DNA of 64,000 nt from DATAEY01 sp045805565 (GCA_045805565.1 JBJMKZ010000023.1:124001-188000); one strand, 5' to 3'; positions 1 to 8,089 are shown, numbered from the stretch's first letter. A program made the numbers and translations. Notes: a model not told the origin generated them from the letters alone.

Positions 1-275
1 CCGAAGCCGAGGTCCGGTCCCGATCGCGCCTGTCCCCCTTGTCCCCGTCCGGCACTCCCCTCGGCGACATGGGCAGCGAGATAACCCTCGCGTCGAACGA
101 CAACATCGACCAGGACTTCTCGTGCCCGGTCTGCCGCTGGGGCGACTACGCGGGCGCCAGCCCCGACCCGCAGAACGACGACGTGGTGTGGGGCTCCAAC
201 CAGCTCAACGGCAATCCGCACAACGACGACCCGCGCTGGATCACGCAGAACTTCGCTCTCCAGCCGACGCCCTGA
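1..275 (+). CDS. 3' end of an unrecognised protein gene, cut by the window start
   Basis: The frame is open from base 3 to a TGA at 273-275, so only about the last 90 residues are seen and the true start lies outside the window. A TTG at 39 could serve as a start, but the frame is open through it and I think the gene began earlier. The visible end is rich in Asn, Asp, Trp and Gly, with CPVCRWGDYAGASPDP and a later VWGSNQ. This aromatic, polar composition resembles C-termini of secreted or surface proteins, but I cannot name a family. The hexapeptide acyltransferase gene follows after 5 nt and may be co-transcribed. Confidence 0.5.
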   Translation, partial: EAEVRSRSRLSPLSPSGTPLGDMGSEITLASNDNIDQDFSCPVCRWGDYAGASPDPQNDDVVWGSNQLNGNPHNDDPRWITQNFALQPTP

Positions 276-280
276 CACCG

Positions 281-886
281 TTGTCCGGGGAGTCCGCGCT
301 GGCGCGCGCCAGGCTGTGGGCGCAGAAGTGGCTCTGGTACGAGCACAACGCGCTGCCCTGGAACCGCGCCCGGATCCACCGGGAGTTCGCCCGCCGGCAG
401 GCGTTCGTCCGCTGGCCGGTCCATGGCAACGTGCTCGAGGCGTTGCATGAGGGCCGGCTCCAGATCGGCGCCCACACGCTGTTCGAGCCCGGCGTGTGGA
501 TCACCGCGCCCGGGGCCGCCAGGGTCCGGATCGGCGCCGGCAGCTTCCTCAACCGCAACGTCATGGTGGCCTCGGTCGAGCTGGTGGAGATCGGCTCCCA
601 CTGCATGTTCGCCAACGGCTGCTTCCTCAGCGACGGCAGCCACCGCTTCGACGATCCGGACGAGCCCGTCCCCTGGCAGGGCTTCACCACCAAGGGCCCG
701 ACCCGGGTCGGCGACAACACATGGTGCGGCGTCAATGCGGTGATCACCAGCGGCGTGACCGTGGGCGAGCGCTGTGTCATCGGGGCCAACAGCGTGGTGA
801 CCAAGGACATCCCACCCTTCTCGATCGCCGCGGGCGTCCCCGCCCAGGTGCTGCGCAGGATCGAGTACCCGGAACGCGGGGGCTAG
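281..886 (+). CDS. Left-handed beta-helix (hexapeptide) acyltransferase, 201 aa
   Basis: A hexapeptide-repeat acyltransferase that probably moves an acetyl or other acyl group from CoA (or ACP) to a sugar or small hydroxylated acceptor. The second half shows imperfect I/V-G-x4 turns of a left-handed beta-helix (RIGAGSFLNRNVMV, EIGSHCMFANGC, VGDNTWCGVNAVITSG, IGANSVVTKDIPP), ending in the IAAGVPAQVLR closing motif typical of the maltose/xenobiotic acetyltransferase group. The frame stays open upstream through the preceding gene. I chose the TTG at 281, which lies just after that gene's stop and keeps the charged N-terminus; CTG 272 is an alternative. The 3' end overlaps the minus-strand gene by 4 nt. 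The acceptor substrate cannot be deduced. Confidence 0.85.
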   Translation: MSGESALARARLWAQKWLWYEHNALPWNRARIHREFARRQAFVRWPVHGNVLEALHEGRLQIGAHTLFEPGVWITAPGAARVRIGAGSFLNRNVMVASVELVEIGSHCMFANGCFLSDGSHRFDDPDEPVPWQGFTTKGPTRVGDNTWCGVNAVITSGVTVGERCVIGANSVVTKDIPPFSIAAGVPAQVLRRIEYPERGG

Positions 887-1122
887 CTCTTGTGGGCCAG
901 GATCGACACCGCGTAGACGACGCCTGCCGCCACGGAGGCGAGCGCGACGGCGGCCAGCGCGGCGAACGCGCCGGCGAAGATGGAGTGGCCGTCCCGTCGA
1001 AGGTCCACGAACCTGATCGCACCGTAGATGGCGATCGAGAACGCGAGAGTCACTCCGATCCCGCCCGCCAGCGAATAGATCACCAGCTTCCATAGGACGT
1101 TGACGTCGATCAGGGTCGCCAT
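883..1122 (-). CDS. Small two-helix membrane protein after pit, 79 aa
   Basis: An unrecognised small integral membrane protein. Two hydrophobic stretches (about residues 10-33 and 46-72) are separated by a short charged loop, IRFVDLRRDGHS, and the protein ends in a basic tail. It starts one base after the stop of the Pit-type phosphate permease, so it is very probably the third gene of the DUF47-pit operon. It could be a small accessory subunit of that transporter, which is inference from position only. Its 3' end overlaps the convergent acyltransferase gene by 4 nt. No signal peptidase site is evident. Confidence 0.7.
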   Translation of the reverse strand: MATLIDVNVLWKLVIYSLAGGIGVTLAFSIAIYGAIRFVDLRRDGHSIFAGAFAALAAVALASVAAGVVYAVSILAHKS

Positions 1123-1123
1123 C

Positions 1124-2227
1124 TCAACCCTCGGCGGTGAGCGTCCGGCCCTCCGCCAGGCGGCGGCCGAAGACGCCGATCAGCACCGCCACGGCCGCGA
1201 CCGCGACGACCAGCGGACCGGTCGCTCCGGTGCCGAAGATGCGCGTGAGCCCGTAGACGAGCGCGCCTCCGATCGCCGCTGCGGGAAGGGTCAAGACCCA
1301 CGCGGCCACGATGTTGCCCGCCACCCCCCAGCGAACGGCCGAGAGCCGCTTGCCGGCTCCCGCGCCCATCACGCCGCCGGAGATGACGTGGGTGGTGGAG
1401 AGCGGAAACCCGAAGTGCGCGGCGGCGAGCAGGACCGAGGCCCCCGCGCCTTGGGCGGCGAACCCCTGCGCGGGGTCCATCTTGATGATGCGCGAGCCCA
1501 TCGTGCGGATGATCCTCCAGCCCCCGGCGTAGGTGCCGAGCGCGATCGCGCTGGCGGCCGAGATCTTCACCCAGGTGGGCACGTGGAAGTGCGCCGCCGT
1601 GAAGTCGCCGTGGGCGATCAGAGCCAGCACGATGATCCCCATCGTCTTCTGGGCGTCGTTGGTTCCATGGGCGAACGACTGCATGCCGCCGGTGATGAGC
1701 TGGCCCAGCCGAAAGCCGCGACTCACCGGGCCCGGCCTGCTGCGACCGACGATGCGATAGGCGATCGTGATTGCCACCGCTGCGACGACGAAGGCCAGGA
1801 CCGGGGCCACGAGACTCGGAACGAGCACGTTCGCGACCAGGCCGGAGCCGTTGACGCCGCCCGCTCCGTGGGCTGCGAACGCCGCGCCCACCGCGCCTCC
1901 GATCAGCGCATGCGACGAGCTGGACGGCAGCCCGAAGTACCAAGTCGCGAGGTTCCAGGCGATGGCCCCGATGAGCCCGGCGAACACGATCGTCGTGGAC
2001 GCCGCGCCCGCCTCGACGATCCCCTTGCCGACCGTGGTGGCGACCTTGATCGAGATGAACGACCCGACGAAGTTCAGGACGGCGGACATGGCCACCGCGA
2101 GTCGCGGCGAGAGCGCCCGGGTGGAGATCAGCGTGGCCACCGCGTTCGCGGTGTCGTGGAAGCCGTTGGTGAAGTCGAACGTCAGCGCGGTTGCGACGAC
2201 GATGACGAGGATCAGGTCCTTTCCCAT
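1124..2227 (-). CDS. pit: Inorganic phosphate transporter, PiT family, 367 aa
   Basis: Low-affinity, cation-coupled phosphate permease of the PiT (PHO4) family, acting in the inner membrane. The N-terminal family signature is clear: TNGFHDTANAVATLISTRAL at about residues 20-39. The internal repeat is also present, GTNDAQKTMGIIVLAL near the middle, with GLPSSSSHALIGG and FPLSTTHVISGG in the two halves. About ten hydrophobic helices are present and the length is normal for short bacterial Pit proteins. It lies downstream of a DUF47/PhoU-like gene (28 nt gap), the usual pit accessory arrangement, and is followed by a two-helix protein. Together with pstSCAB this gives the cell both low- and high-affinity uptake. 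Confidence 0.95.
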   Translation of the reverse strand: MGKDLILVIVVATALTFDFTNGFHDTANAVATLISTRALSPRLAVAMSAVLNFVGSFISIKVATTVGKGIVEAGAASTTIVFAGLIGAIAWNLATWYFGLPSSSSHALIGGAVGAAFAAHGAGGVNGSGLVANVLVPSLVAPVLAFVVAAVAITIAYRIVGRSRPGPVSRGFRLGQLITGGMQSFAHGTNDAQKTMGIIVLALIAHGDFTAAHFHVPTWVKISAASAIALGTYAGGWRIIRTMGSRIIKMDPAQGFAAQGAGASVLLAAAHFGFPLSTTHVISGGVMGAGAGKRLSAVRWGVAGNIVAAWVLTLPAAAIGGALVYGLTRIFGTGATGPLVVAVAAVAVLIGVFGRRLAEGRTLTAEG

Positions 2228-2255
2228 GCTGACGGGCTCCTGCGGGGCCGGAGGC

Positions 2256-2882
2256 CTACGAGTTGCGGATGACGATCCCTTCGAGGATGTTCGCCACCCG
2301 CTCGGTGGAGTCGATCGCGTTCTCGAGGCGCTCGAACAGGTCCTTCCAGCGCAGGACGACCATCGGGTCGATGCCGTCGTCGAACAGCGAGGCGATCGCC
2401 TCCCGGGTCACGCGGTCGCCGTCGTTCTCGAGCCGGTTGATCTCGACCGTGTAGTGCGAGATGTCCTTGAAGGTGCGCATCCGCGGCATCGCCTCCGAGA
2501 TCTGCCGCGAGGCCTGCAGGAGGATGTGGGCCAGCCGCTGCGACTGCTCCATGGGAGCCTCGATCTTGTAGAGCCCGAGGTAGTCGGCCACCTCCTCGGT
2601 GTAGTCGACGATGTCGTCGAGCGCGGAGGCCAGCTCGTAGATGTCCTCGCGGTCGATCGGCGTGACGAAGGTCTGGTTGAGCCGCTGGATGATGTCGTGG
2701 GTGATCCGGTCACCCTCCTGCTCGCAGATCAGGATGTCCCGGGCGAGGTCCGCCCGCTCCGGATAGGCTCTCAGCATCTGGTCGAGCAGGTCGGCGGCGC
2801 GGACGATGTTGGTCCCCGCCTCCTCGAAGAGGTCGAAGAACTCCCTTTCCCTGGGCACGAAGACCTGCGACAGGCGCGGCAT
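2256..2882 (-). CDS. DUF47 family PhoU-like Pit accessory protein, 208 aa
   Basis: A PhoU-like helical-bundle protein of the DUF47 (Pit accessory protein) family, presumed to modulate the adjacent Pit permease. It is predicted to be all alpha-helical, with acidic-rich segments such as ICEQEGDRITHDI and EINRLENDGDRVTREAI that match the metal-binding E/D-x3-D signatures of PhoU relatives. It ends VANILEGIVIRNS. Length is typical of the family. The start is ATG 2882, preceded on the minus strand by an AGGAGGAG ribosome binding site. It heads the DUF47-pit-small membrane protein operon, with a TAGACT -10-like hexamer at 2952-2957. The PHO box at 3027-3070 lies upstream of it as well. Confidence 0.92.
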   Translation of the reverse strand: MPRLSQVFVPREREFFDLFEEAGTNIVRAADLLDQMLRAYPERADLARDILICEQEGDRITHDIIQRLNQTFVTPIDREDIYELASALDDIVDYTEEVADYLGLYKIEAPMEQSQRLAHILLQASRQISEAMPRMRTFKDISHYTVEINRLENDGDRVTREAIASLFDDGIDPMVVLRWKDLFERLENAIDSTERVANILEGIVIRNS

Positions 2883-2951
2883 GCGGGAGCTCCTCCTGGC
2901 GGCGGGATGGTGTTTCTGCGAGCCGGCAGCCGCCTCGCCGGCGGCGGGGGC

Positions 2952-2957
2952 AGTCTA
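2952..2957 (-). promoter_or_regulatory. -10-like hexamer TAGACT for the DUF47-pit operon
   Basis: Read on the minus strand the sequence is TAGACT, fitting the actinobacterial TANNNT -10 pattern, 69 nt upstream of the DUF47 ATG. No convincing -35 hexamer is seen. The neighbouring PHO box lies about 70 bp further upstream. Confidence 0.35.
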
Positions 2958-3026
2958 GTTTGCCGGGACTCGGCGGGGACGCCGCCGGCGGCCGCGTCAA
3001 CGCGCGGACCGCGGTTGGTGCGCGCT

Positions 3027-3070
3027 TTCACCGGCTTTTCACGCTCGATTCACGCGGGCGTAACGCGATC
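3027..3070 (+). promoter_or_regulatory. PHO box: four 11-bp direct repeats
   Basis: The pentamers TTCAC (3027), TTCAC (3038), TTCAC (3049) and GTAAC (3060) recur at exactly 11-bp spacing on the plus strand. Actinobacterial PhoP/PhoB proteins are known to bind 11-nt direct repeat units of the GTTCACC type, so this is a strong match. It lies 31 nt upstream of the receiver-less regulator at 3101 and between that gene and the divergent DUF47-pit operon, so it could serve either. Confidence 0.8.
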
Positions 3071-3100
3071 GAGCCGTCGTTGGCCAAGGCTCCCGGCCCG

Positions 3101-3466
3101 ATGGAGTCGGTTTACGACCCGGTCGCCGAGGTGATCAGGGCGGGCCCCCTGGAGGTCCGCCCGGCCGAGTCGCTGGTGCTCGCCGGCGGACGGGTGCTGA
3201 CGTTGTCGGTGCGCGAGCAGGCGCTGCTCGTCGCCCTCGCCCGCCGCGCGGGCAGGATCGTAACTCGCGATCAGCTGTTCGAGCTCGCCTGGGGCGGGGA
3301 GATGCGTCCGGGCGATCGCTCGGTGGACGTCTACGTCCACAAGGTGCGCATCAAGCTCGAGCAGGCGCTGCCCGAGTGGCGGTTCGTCCACACCCACGTC
3401 GGCTTCGGATACCGCTTCTCCTCCGAGCCTTCACACGGTTTTCACAGGCGCGCCACAGGTCGGTAA
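3101..3466 (+). CDS. Receiver-less PhoB-like winged-helix DNA-binding protein, 121 aa
   Basis: A stand-alone OmpR/PhoB-type winged-helix domain with no phosphoacceptor receiver. After about 15 residues it runs through the whole domain: LTLSVREQALLVALARRAG, the loop and recognition-helix region RSVDVYVHKVRIKLEQ, and the wing HTHVGFGYRFS. The C-terminal wing is nearly identical in pattern to that of the complete response regulator at 8145 (HTHFGIGYRF), so the two may recognise the same sites. The frame is open upstream, but I chose ATG 3101 because earlier starts would run through the PHO box. A second PHO box overlaps its last codons and controls pstS. Without a receiver, activity would depend on abundance rather than phosphorylation (inference). 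Confidence 0.8.
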   Translation: MESVYDPVAEVIRAGPLEVRPAESLVLAGGRVLTLSVREQALLVALARRAGRIVTRDQLFELAWGGEMRPGDRSVDVYVHKVRIKLEQALPEWRFVHTHVGFGYRFSSEPSHGFHRRATGR

Positions 3467-3473
3467 CAGGCTT
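3430..3473 (+). promoter_or_regulatory. PHO box upstream of pstS: four 11-bp direct repeats
   Basis: TTCAC (3430), TTCAC (3441), GCCAC (3452) and GTAAC (3463) repeat with exact 11-bp periodicity, the same architecture and the same GTAAC last unit as the box at 3027. It overlaps the 3' end of the regulator gene and lies 56 nt before the pstS GTG, as expected for phosphate-starvation activation of pstSCAB-phoU. Confidence 0.85.
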
Positions 3474-3528
3474 TCGCGAAGCGGCTGAAAGTCTCGCCCC
3501 CGACACGTTTCCGGAAGAAGGAGATCCT

Positions 3529-4611
3529 GTGAGGTCAGGCAGATTGCTCGCTATTGCGGCCTCCGGTGCCGTCGCGCTCGGCGTCGCGGCGTGCGGCGGC
3601 GGCGGCAAGGCAGGCGGCGGCACGGTGAGCGGCGCCGGGTCGACGTTCGCCGCTCCGCTCTACGACCAGCTGGGGAGCGAGTTCAAGGACAAGGACGGCA
3701 CGACCGTCAACTACAACCCGATCGGCTCCGGCGGCGGCATCGCCCAATTCACGGCCAGGACCGTCGACTTCGGGGCCACCGACGCCGCGATGAAGGACGA
3801 CGAGGTCAAGGCGGCCATGAAGCACGGCGTTCCGGTCCACGTTCCGACCGCGTTCGGCTCGATCACGGTGGCGTACAACCTGCCGGGCGTGGCGAACGGG
3901 CTGAGGCTGGACGGCCCGACCGTGGCCGACATCTTCCTGGGCAAGATCAGGAAGTGGAACGACCCGGCGATCGCCAAGCTCAACCCGGGCAAGAAGCTGC
4001 CCGGCACGGCGATCACGGTTGTCCACCGCTCGGACGAGTCCGGCACGACGAAGCTGTTCACCCAATTCCTGTCGGACAGCAACCCGCAGTGGAAGACCAA
4101 GGTCGGCTCTGACAAGACGGTCAAGTGGCCGACCGGCACCGGCGCCAAGGGGAACGATGGCGTCGCCGGCGGCGTGAAGCAGACGGACGGGGCGATCGGC
4201 TACGTCGAGCTGGCGTACGCGCTCCAGAACAAGTTCACGACCGCCAGCGTCAAGAACGCGGCCGGGAAGTTCGTCGAGCCCACGCTGCAGTCCACCTCGG
4301 CGGCCGGAGACGGGCTCAAGGTGCCAGCCGATCTGCGCTTCAGCGCGATCAACTCGCCCAACCCGCAGGCGTATCCGATCGCCTCGGCGACGTTCATCCT
4401 GGTCTACAAGGACATGTGCAAGGCGGGCATCGCGAAGGATCAGGCGAGCCGGATCGCCGGCTGGCTGAACTTCGTCCTGGGGACGGGCCAGAAGAGCGCC
4501 GAGCAGATCCAGTACGCGCCCGATCCGTCCTCCATCCTCCGGCAGGCCCAGGCCAAGGTCGCCGGTCTGCGCTGCAACGGCGCGCCGCTGAAGGGCGCGG
4601 CCGCCGCGTAG
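3529..4611 (+). CDS. pstS: Phosphate-binding lipoprotein PstS, 360 aa
   Basis: Extracytoplasmic phosphate-binding component of the high-affinity Pst ABC importer. A basic N-terminus and hydrophobic stretch end in the lipobox VAAC, making Cys22 the lipidated residue after signal peptidase II cleavage. A Gly-rich linker leads into the binding fold: GAGSTFAAPLY, GSGGGIAQF and RSDESGTTKLF are the conserved phosphate-contacting loops, and the length is typical. The GTG at 3529 was chosen because it directly precedes the basic signal-peptide start and has a GAAGAAGGAG ribosome binding site. The PHO box at 3430-3473 lies upstream. pstC follows after 6 nt. Confidence 0.96.
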   Translation: MRSGRLLAIAASGAVALGVAACGGGGKAGGGTVSGAGSTFAAPLYDQLGSEFKDKDGTTVNYNPIGSGGGIAQFTARTVDFGATDAAMKDDEVKAAMKHGVPVHVPTAFGSITVAYNLPGVANGLRLDGPTVADIFLGKIRKWNDPAIAKLNPGKKLPGTAITVVHRSDESGTTKLFTQFLSDSNPQWKTKVGSDKTVKWPTGTGAKGNDGVAGGVKQTDGAIGYVELAYALQNKFTTASVKNAAGKFVEPTLQSTSAAGDGLKVPADLRFSAINSPNPQAYPIASATFILVYKDMCKAGIAKDQASRIAGWLNFVLGTGQKSAEQIQYAPDPSSILRQAQAKVAGLRCNGAPLKGAAAA

Positions 4612-4617
4612 CCAGGG

Positions 4618-5622
4618 ATGGAAGCCCGAGCCATCGGCGTCCGCGGCGGCCGCTCGATCCTCGAGCGGCCGCCGCTGGCTCGGCTGCCGGACAGGGCGCT
4701 GCGGTGGGGCCTGACCGGGCTCGCCGCGGCGATCCTGGTCCTGATCGCCTTCTTCTTCGTTCGCCTCTACCTCGAGTCGAGGCCGGCACTCGCGCGGTTC
4801 GGCTTCCTGGGCTTCGCCTTCACCAACGACTGGGACGTGCAGGGGCAGGTGTTCGGCGCCCTGCCGCTCCTGGTCGGGACGCTCATCACATCCGCCACGG
4901 CACTGGCGATCGGTGTCCCGGTCGCGGTGGCCAGCGCCCTGTACATCACCGAGCTGTGCCCGCGCCGCGCCCGCGGCACGCTCACCGCGATGGTCGAGGT
5001 GCTGGCCGCGGTGCCGTCGGTGGTCTACGGGCTGTGGGGCTTCTTCTTCCTGGTGCCCAAGCTGCGGCCGGCCGAGCAGTGGTTCGCGGATCACTTCTCG
5101 TTCCTGCCCTTCATCGGCGGGCACGTGGCCGGACCGAACTACTTCATCGCCGGGCTGATCCTGGCCATCATGATCGTCCCGATCGTCTCGGCCATCACCC
5201 GGGAGGTGATGGCCACGGTGCCGGCCGACCACAAGGAGGCGGCCCTGGCGCTGGGCGCCACGCACTGGGAGATGATTCGCACCGCGATCCTTCCCTACTC
5301 GCGGGCCGGCATCTCGGGTGCCGCCATGCTCGGCCTGGGCCGGGCGATCGGCGAGACGATCGCGGTGACCATAGTGATCGGCAACGCGCCGACCATCGGC
5401 AAGCAGCTCTTCGACCAGGGCTACACGCTCGCCGCGGTGATCGCCAACGAGTTCGGCGAGGCGGCATCTAACCCGCTGCACCGCGCCGCCCTGATCGCCG
5501 CCGGCCTGCTGCTGTTCGTCCTCACCCTGATCGTCAATCTGGTGGCCCGCTACTTCGTGATGCGCGCCGAGCGGGGCACGCGCGCCACACGAGGTGCTCC
5601 CGCGGCCGGGGCGGCGGGATGA
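4618..5622 (+). CDS. pstC: Phosphate ABC transporter permease PstC, 334 aa
   Basis: One of the two transmembrane subunits of the Pst importer, pairing with PstA and docking on PstB. About six hydrophobic helices are visible, the first at about residues 30-50. The conserved EAA loop that contacts the ATPase is EAALALGATHWEMIRTAILP, followed by GRAIGETIAVTIVIGN, which is characteristic of PstC. A periplasmic segment after helix 1 contains the usual GFAFTNDWD element. Start ATG 4618 lies 6 nt after pstS. Its TGA overlaps the pstA ATG by 4 nt, indicating translational coupling. Confidence 0.96.
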   Translation: MEARAIGVRGGRSILERPPLARLPDRALRWGLTGLAAAILVLIAFFFVRLYLESRPALARFGFLGFAFTNDWDVQGQVFGALPLLVGTLITSATALAIGVPVAVASALYITELCPRRARGTLTAMVEVLAAVPSVVYGLWGFFFLVPKLRPAEQWFADHFSFLPFIGGHVAGPNYFIAGLILAIMIVPIVSAITREVMATVPADHKEAALALGATHWEMIRTAILPYSRAGISGAAMLGLGRAIGETIAVTIVIGNAPTIGKQLFDQGYTLAAVIANEFGEAASNPLHRAALIAAGLLLFVLTLIVNLVARYFVMRAERGTRATRGAPAAGAAG

Positions 5623-6482
5623 CCACGCTGGCCGACATCAGCGTGCGCCGGCGGCGCACCGACAGGATGGCGCGCACCCTCCTCGCGGCCGCGACCGCGC
5701 TGGCCCTGGTGCCGCTGGTGCTCGTCCTGTACTACCTGGTCAAGCAGGGACTCGGTGCCTGGAGCCCGAGCTTCTTCACCACCGACCCCAGCGGACGGTT
5801 CCTCGGCGACCCCGGCGGAGTGCGCAGCGCGATCCTCGGGACGATCGAGATCGTGGCCCTGGCCACCGTCATCGCGGTCCCCGCGGGGATCGGCGTCGCG
5901 CTCTACCTGGTCGAGTACGGGCGTGACGGGCGGTTCGCCGCCGCGGTTCGGTACTTCGTCGACGTGATGACCGGCGTGCCCTCGATCGTCTTCGGCCTGT
6001 TCATCTACATCACGCTGGTCCTGGCGACCGGAGTCGGGGGGTTCGCGGGATGGAAGGGATCGCTGGCGCTCGCCCTGCTGATGCTTCCGGTGGTCACGCG
6101 CTCGGCCGAAGTCGTGCTCACGCTGGTCCCGGACTCGCTGCGCGAGGCGGCGCTCGCGCTGGGAGCGCCGCGGTGGCGGGTGGTGGCGCGCATCGTCCTC
6201 CCCACCGCGCTTCCCGGGCTGGTTACCGGCACGCTGCTGGCGGTGGCGCGCGCCGCTGGCGAGACGGCGCCGCTGCTGTTCACAGCCACAATCGTGAAGG
6301 CCACCACGGCAGATCTCGCAGCGCCGATGAACTCGCTTCCCGCGCAGATCTTCTCGGACGTCGGCCAGGCCCAGGACCGGCTGGTCGCCCGCGCCTGGGG
6401 CGCCGCCCTGACCCTGGTGCTGATGATCCTCCTGCTCACGACGCTGGCTCGAGTCGTATCGCGAAGGAGCCGCCTAGGATGA
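5619..6482 (+). CDS. pstA: Phosphate ABC transporter permease PstA, 287 aa
   Basis: Second transmembrane subunit of the Pst phosphate importer. It has six predicted helices, with the EAA loop EAALALGAPRWRVVARIVLP and the following ARAAGETAPLLFTA motif that distinguishes PstA from PstC. GVPSIVFGLFIYI in the middle is also conserved. The ATG at 5619 overlaps the pstC stop and its own stop overlaps the pstB ATG by 4 nt, so the three genes form a tightly coupled unit. Length is normal for the family. Confidence 0.96.
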   Translation: MTTLADISVRRRRTDRMARTLLAAATALALVPLVLVLYYLVKQGLGAWSPSFFTTDPSGRFLGDPGGVRSAILGTIEIVALATVIAVPAGIGVALYLVEYGRDGRFAAAVRYFVDVMTGVPSIVFGLFIYITLVLATGVGGFAGWKGSLALALLMLPVVTRSAEVVLTLVPDSLREAALALGAPRWRVVARIVLPTALPGLVTGTLLAVARAAGETAPLLFTATIVKATTADLAAPMNSLPAQIFSDVGQAQDRLVARAWGAALTLVLMILLLTTLARVVSRRSRLG

Positions 6483-7348
6483 ACAGCCAACCCGCGGATA
6501 CCGGCATGACCGATCCCCCACGCACCACGCGGCCCACAGCGGCGCCGACGCCGACGGTCTCCTCGAAGCTCGGCGAGGACAGAGCGCAGACCCAGGCCCG
6601 CTCGGTGACCCTGCGCAACCTCCACGCCTACTACGGCGACCAGCACGCGGTCAACGGCGTCTGGCTGGAGTTTCCCGCCAACCAGGTGACGGCCATCATC
6701 GGTCCCTCCGGCTGCGGGAAGTCGACGATGGTCCGCTGCATCAACCGGATGCACGAGGAGGTGCCCGGAGCGCGTGCCGCGGGGAGCGTCCTGCTCGACG
6801 ACCTGGACATCTACGGCGACGACGTGGACGTCGTGGTGGTTCGGAGGACGGTCGGAATGGTCTTCCAGAAGCCCAATCCGTTCCCGACGATGTCGGTGTT
6901 CGACAACGTGGCGGCCGGCCTGCGCCTCACCGGCGCCCGGGGCTCGGAGCTGCGCGACCGCGTCGAGCACGCGCTGAAGGCGGCCGGGCTGTGGGAGGAG
7001 GTCCACGATCGCCTCGCGCAGCCGGGGATCGGCCTCTCGGGCGGCCAGCAGCAGCGGTTGTGCATCGCCCGCACGTTGGCGGTCGAGCCGGAGGTCATCC
7101 TCATGGACGAGCCCTGCTCGGCGCTGGATCCCGTGGCGACACTCAAGATCGAGGAGCTGGTGGCGGAGCTGAGCCGCCGCTACACGATCGTGGTCGTGAC
7201 CCACAACATGCAGCAGGCGGCGCGGGTGGCGGACTCGACCGCCTTCATGCTCAACGGCGAGCTGGTGGAGCATGGGCCGACCGGTCGCATGTTCACCACC
7301 CCCGAAGATCCCCGGACCGAGCAGTACGTCACCGGTAAGTTCGGCTGA
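6479..7348 (+). CDS. pstB: Phosphate ABC transporter ATPase PstB, 289 aa
   Basis: Cytoplasmic ATPase that powers PstCA. Visible motifs are Walker A GPSGCGKST (about residues 75-83), signature LSGGQQQR, Walker B VILMDEPCSALDP and the H-loop VVVTHNMQQA. Start ATG 6479 overlaps the pstA stop. This gives a Pro/Thr-rich N-terminal extension of about 40 residues before the conserved fold, longer than E. coli PstB. A second in-frame ATG (6506) would shorten it, but the overlap favours 6479. The stop overlaps phoU by 1 nt. Confidence 0.96.
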   Translation: MNSQPADTGMTDPPRTTRPTAAPTPTVSSKLGEDRAQTQARSVTLRNLHAYYGDQHAVNGVWLEFPANQVTAIIGPSGCGKSTMVRCINRMHEEVPGARAAGSVLLDDLDIYGDDVDVVVVRRTVGMVFQKPNPFPTMSVFDNVAAGLRLTGARGSELRDRVEHALKAAGLWEEVHDRLAQPGIGLSGGQQQRLCIARTLAVEPEVILMDEPCSALDPVATLKIEELVAELSRRYTIVVVTHNMQQAARVADSTAFMLNGELVEHGPTGRMFTTPEDPRTEQYVTGKFG

Positions 7349-8034
7349 TGCCCGAGGCCCGCGCGCACTTCCGCGTCGAGCTGCAGAACCTCGAGGAGAT
7401 GGCGCTGGGCGGCCTGGACATGGTCACGTCGTCGCTGGACCGCACGCTGGAGGCCCTCGAGCATCAGGACGTCGAGCTCGCCAGCCTGGTGATCGCCGAC
7501 GACGATCGCATCGACGGCCGTTACCTGGAGGTGCATCAGGGCATCCTCTCGCTGCTCGCCACCCAGGCGCCGGTGGCCACCGACCTGCGCACGGTGGCCG
7601 CCCTCATGCACGTGATCAAGCACGTGGAGCGAATGGGCGACCAGTGCGTGAACATCGCCAAGCTGATTCCCCTCTCGGGCCATCACCCGCCGGTCGACGC
7701 GGCGATCATCGAGCGGATCGAACGCATGGGGCGCCTCGCCCGCTCGCAGGTGTCCCAGGCCAAGCAGGCGTTCGCGCTGCGCGACCCGGCATTGGCCGAG
7801 GACCTCGCGCGTCAGGACCGGCAGGTCAACCGGCTCAACCGGGAGATCTTCGCGGCCGCGCTGCAGCTGGGCGGCGACCCGGACGCCCGCGAATGGGCGG
7901 CGTACATGATGCTCGTGGCTCGCTGCCTGGAGCGCATCGGGGACAACGCGGTCGACGTCGGCGAGCAGGCGGCGTTCGTGGTCACCGGGCTGTTCCGGGA
8001 GTTCTCGGACGCCTCGCACGCCGCGCCGCGTTGA
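7348..8034 (+). CDS. phoU: Phosphate signalling/transport regulator PhoU, 228 aa
   Basis: PhoU, a two-bundle helical protein that in characterised bacteria couples Pst transport state to the PhoR/PhoB two-component system and restrains uptake. It shows the two internal repeats with metal-binding signatures, around residues 85-105 (HVIKHVERMGDQCVNIAK) and 190-205 (ARCLERIGDNAVDVGE). The ATG lies in a TGATG overlap with pstB, so it is the last gene of the pst operon. No sensor kinase follows, so the partner of this PhoU must be encoded elsewhere. Confidence 0.95.
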   Translation: MPEARAHFRVELQNLEEMALGGLDMVTSSLDRTLEALEHQDVELASLVIADDDRIDGRYLEVHQGILSLLATQAPVATDLRTVAALMHVIKHVERMGDQCVNIAKLIPLSGHHPPVDAAIIERIERMGRLARSQVSQAKQAFALRDPALAEDLARQDRQVNRLNREIFAAALQLGGDPDAREWAAYMMLVARCLERIGDNAVDVGEQAAFVVTGLFREFSDASHAAPR

Positions 8035-8073
8035 GGTGATTTCTTTTCTGCGCAAGTTGCGGACAAAGCTCGT

Positions 8074-8089
8074 GTGAAAAGGCTGTGAT
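8074..8089 (-). promoter_or_regulatory. Possible reverse-oriented half PHO box
   Basis: On the minus strand ATCAC and TTCAC occur 11 bp apart (8085-8089 and 8074-8078). Only two units are seen and they face away from the downstream response regulator, so this is a weak candidate for autoregulation. Confidence 0.3.

Noticed and set aside
1100..2272. A plus-strand frame opposite pit
   Set aside because: Charge-rich antisense shadow; the Pit signatures on the minus strand are unambiguous.
3535..5481. A 648-codon minus-strand frame opposite pstS and pstC
   Set aside because: Antisense shadow caused by strong third-position GC; no motifs or start signals.
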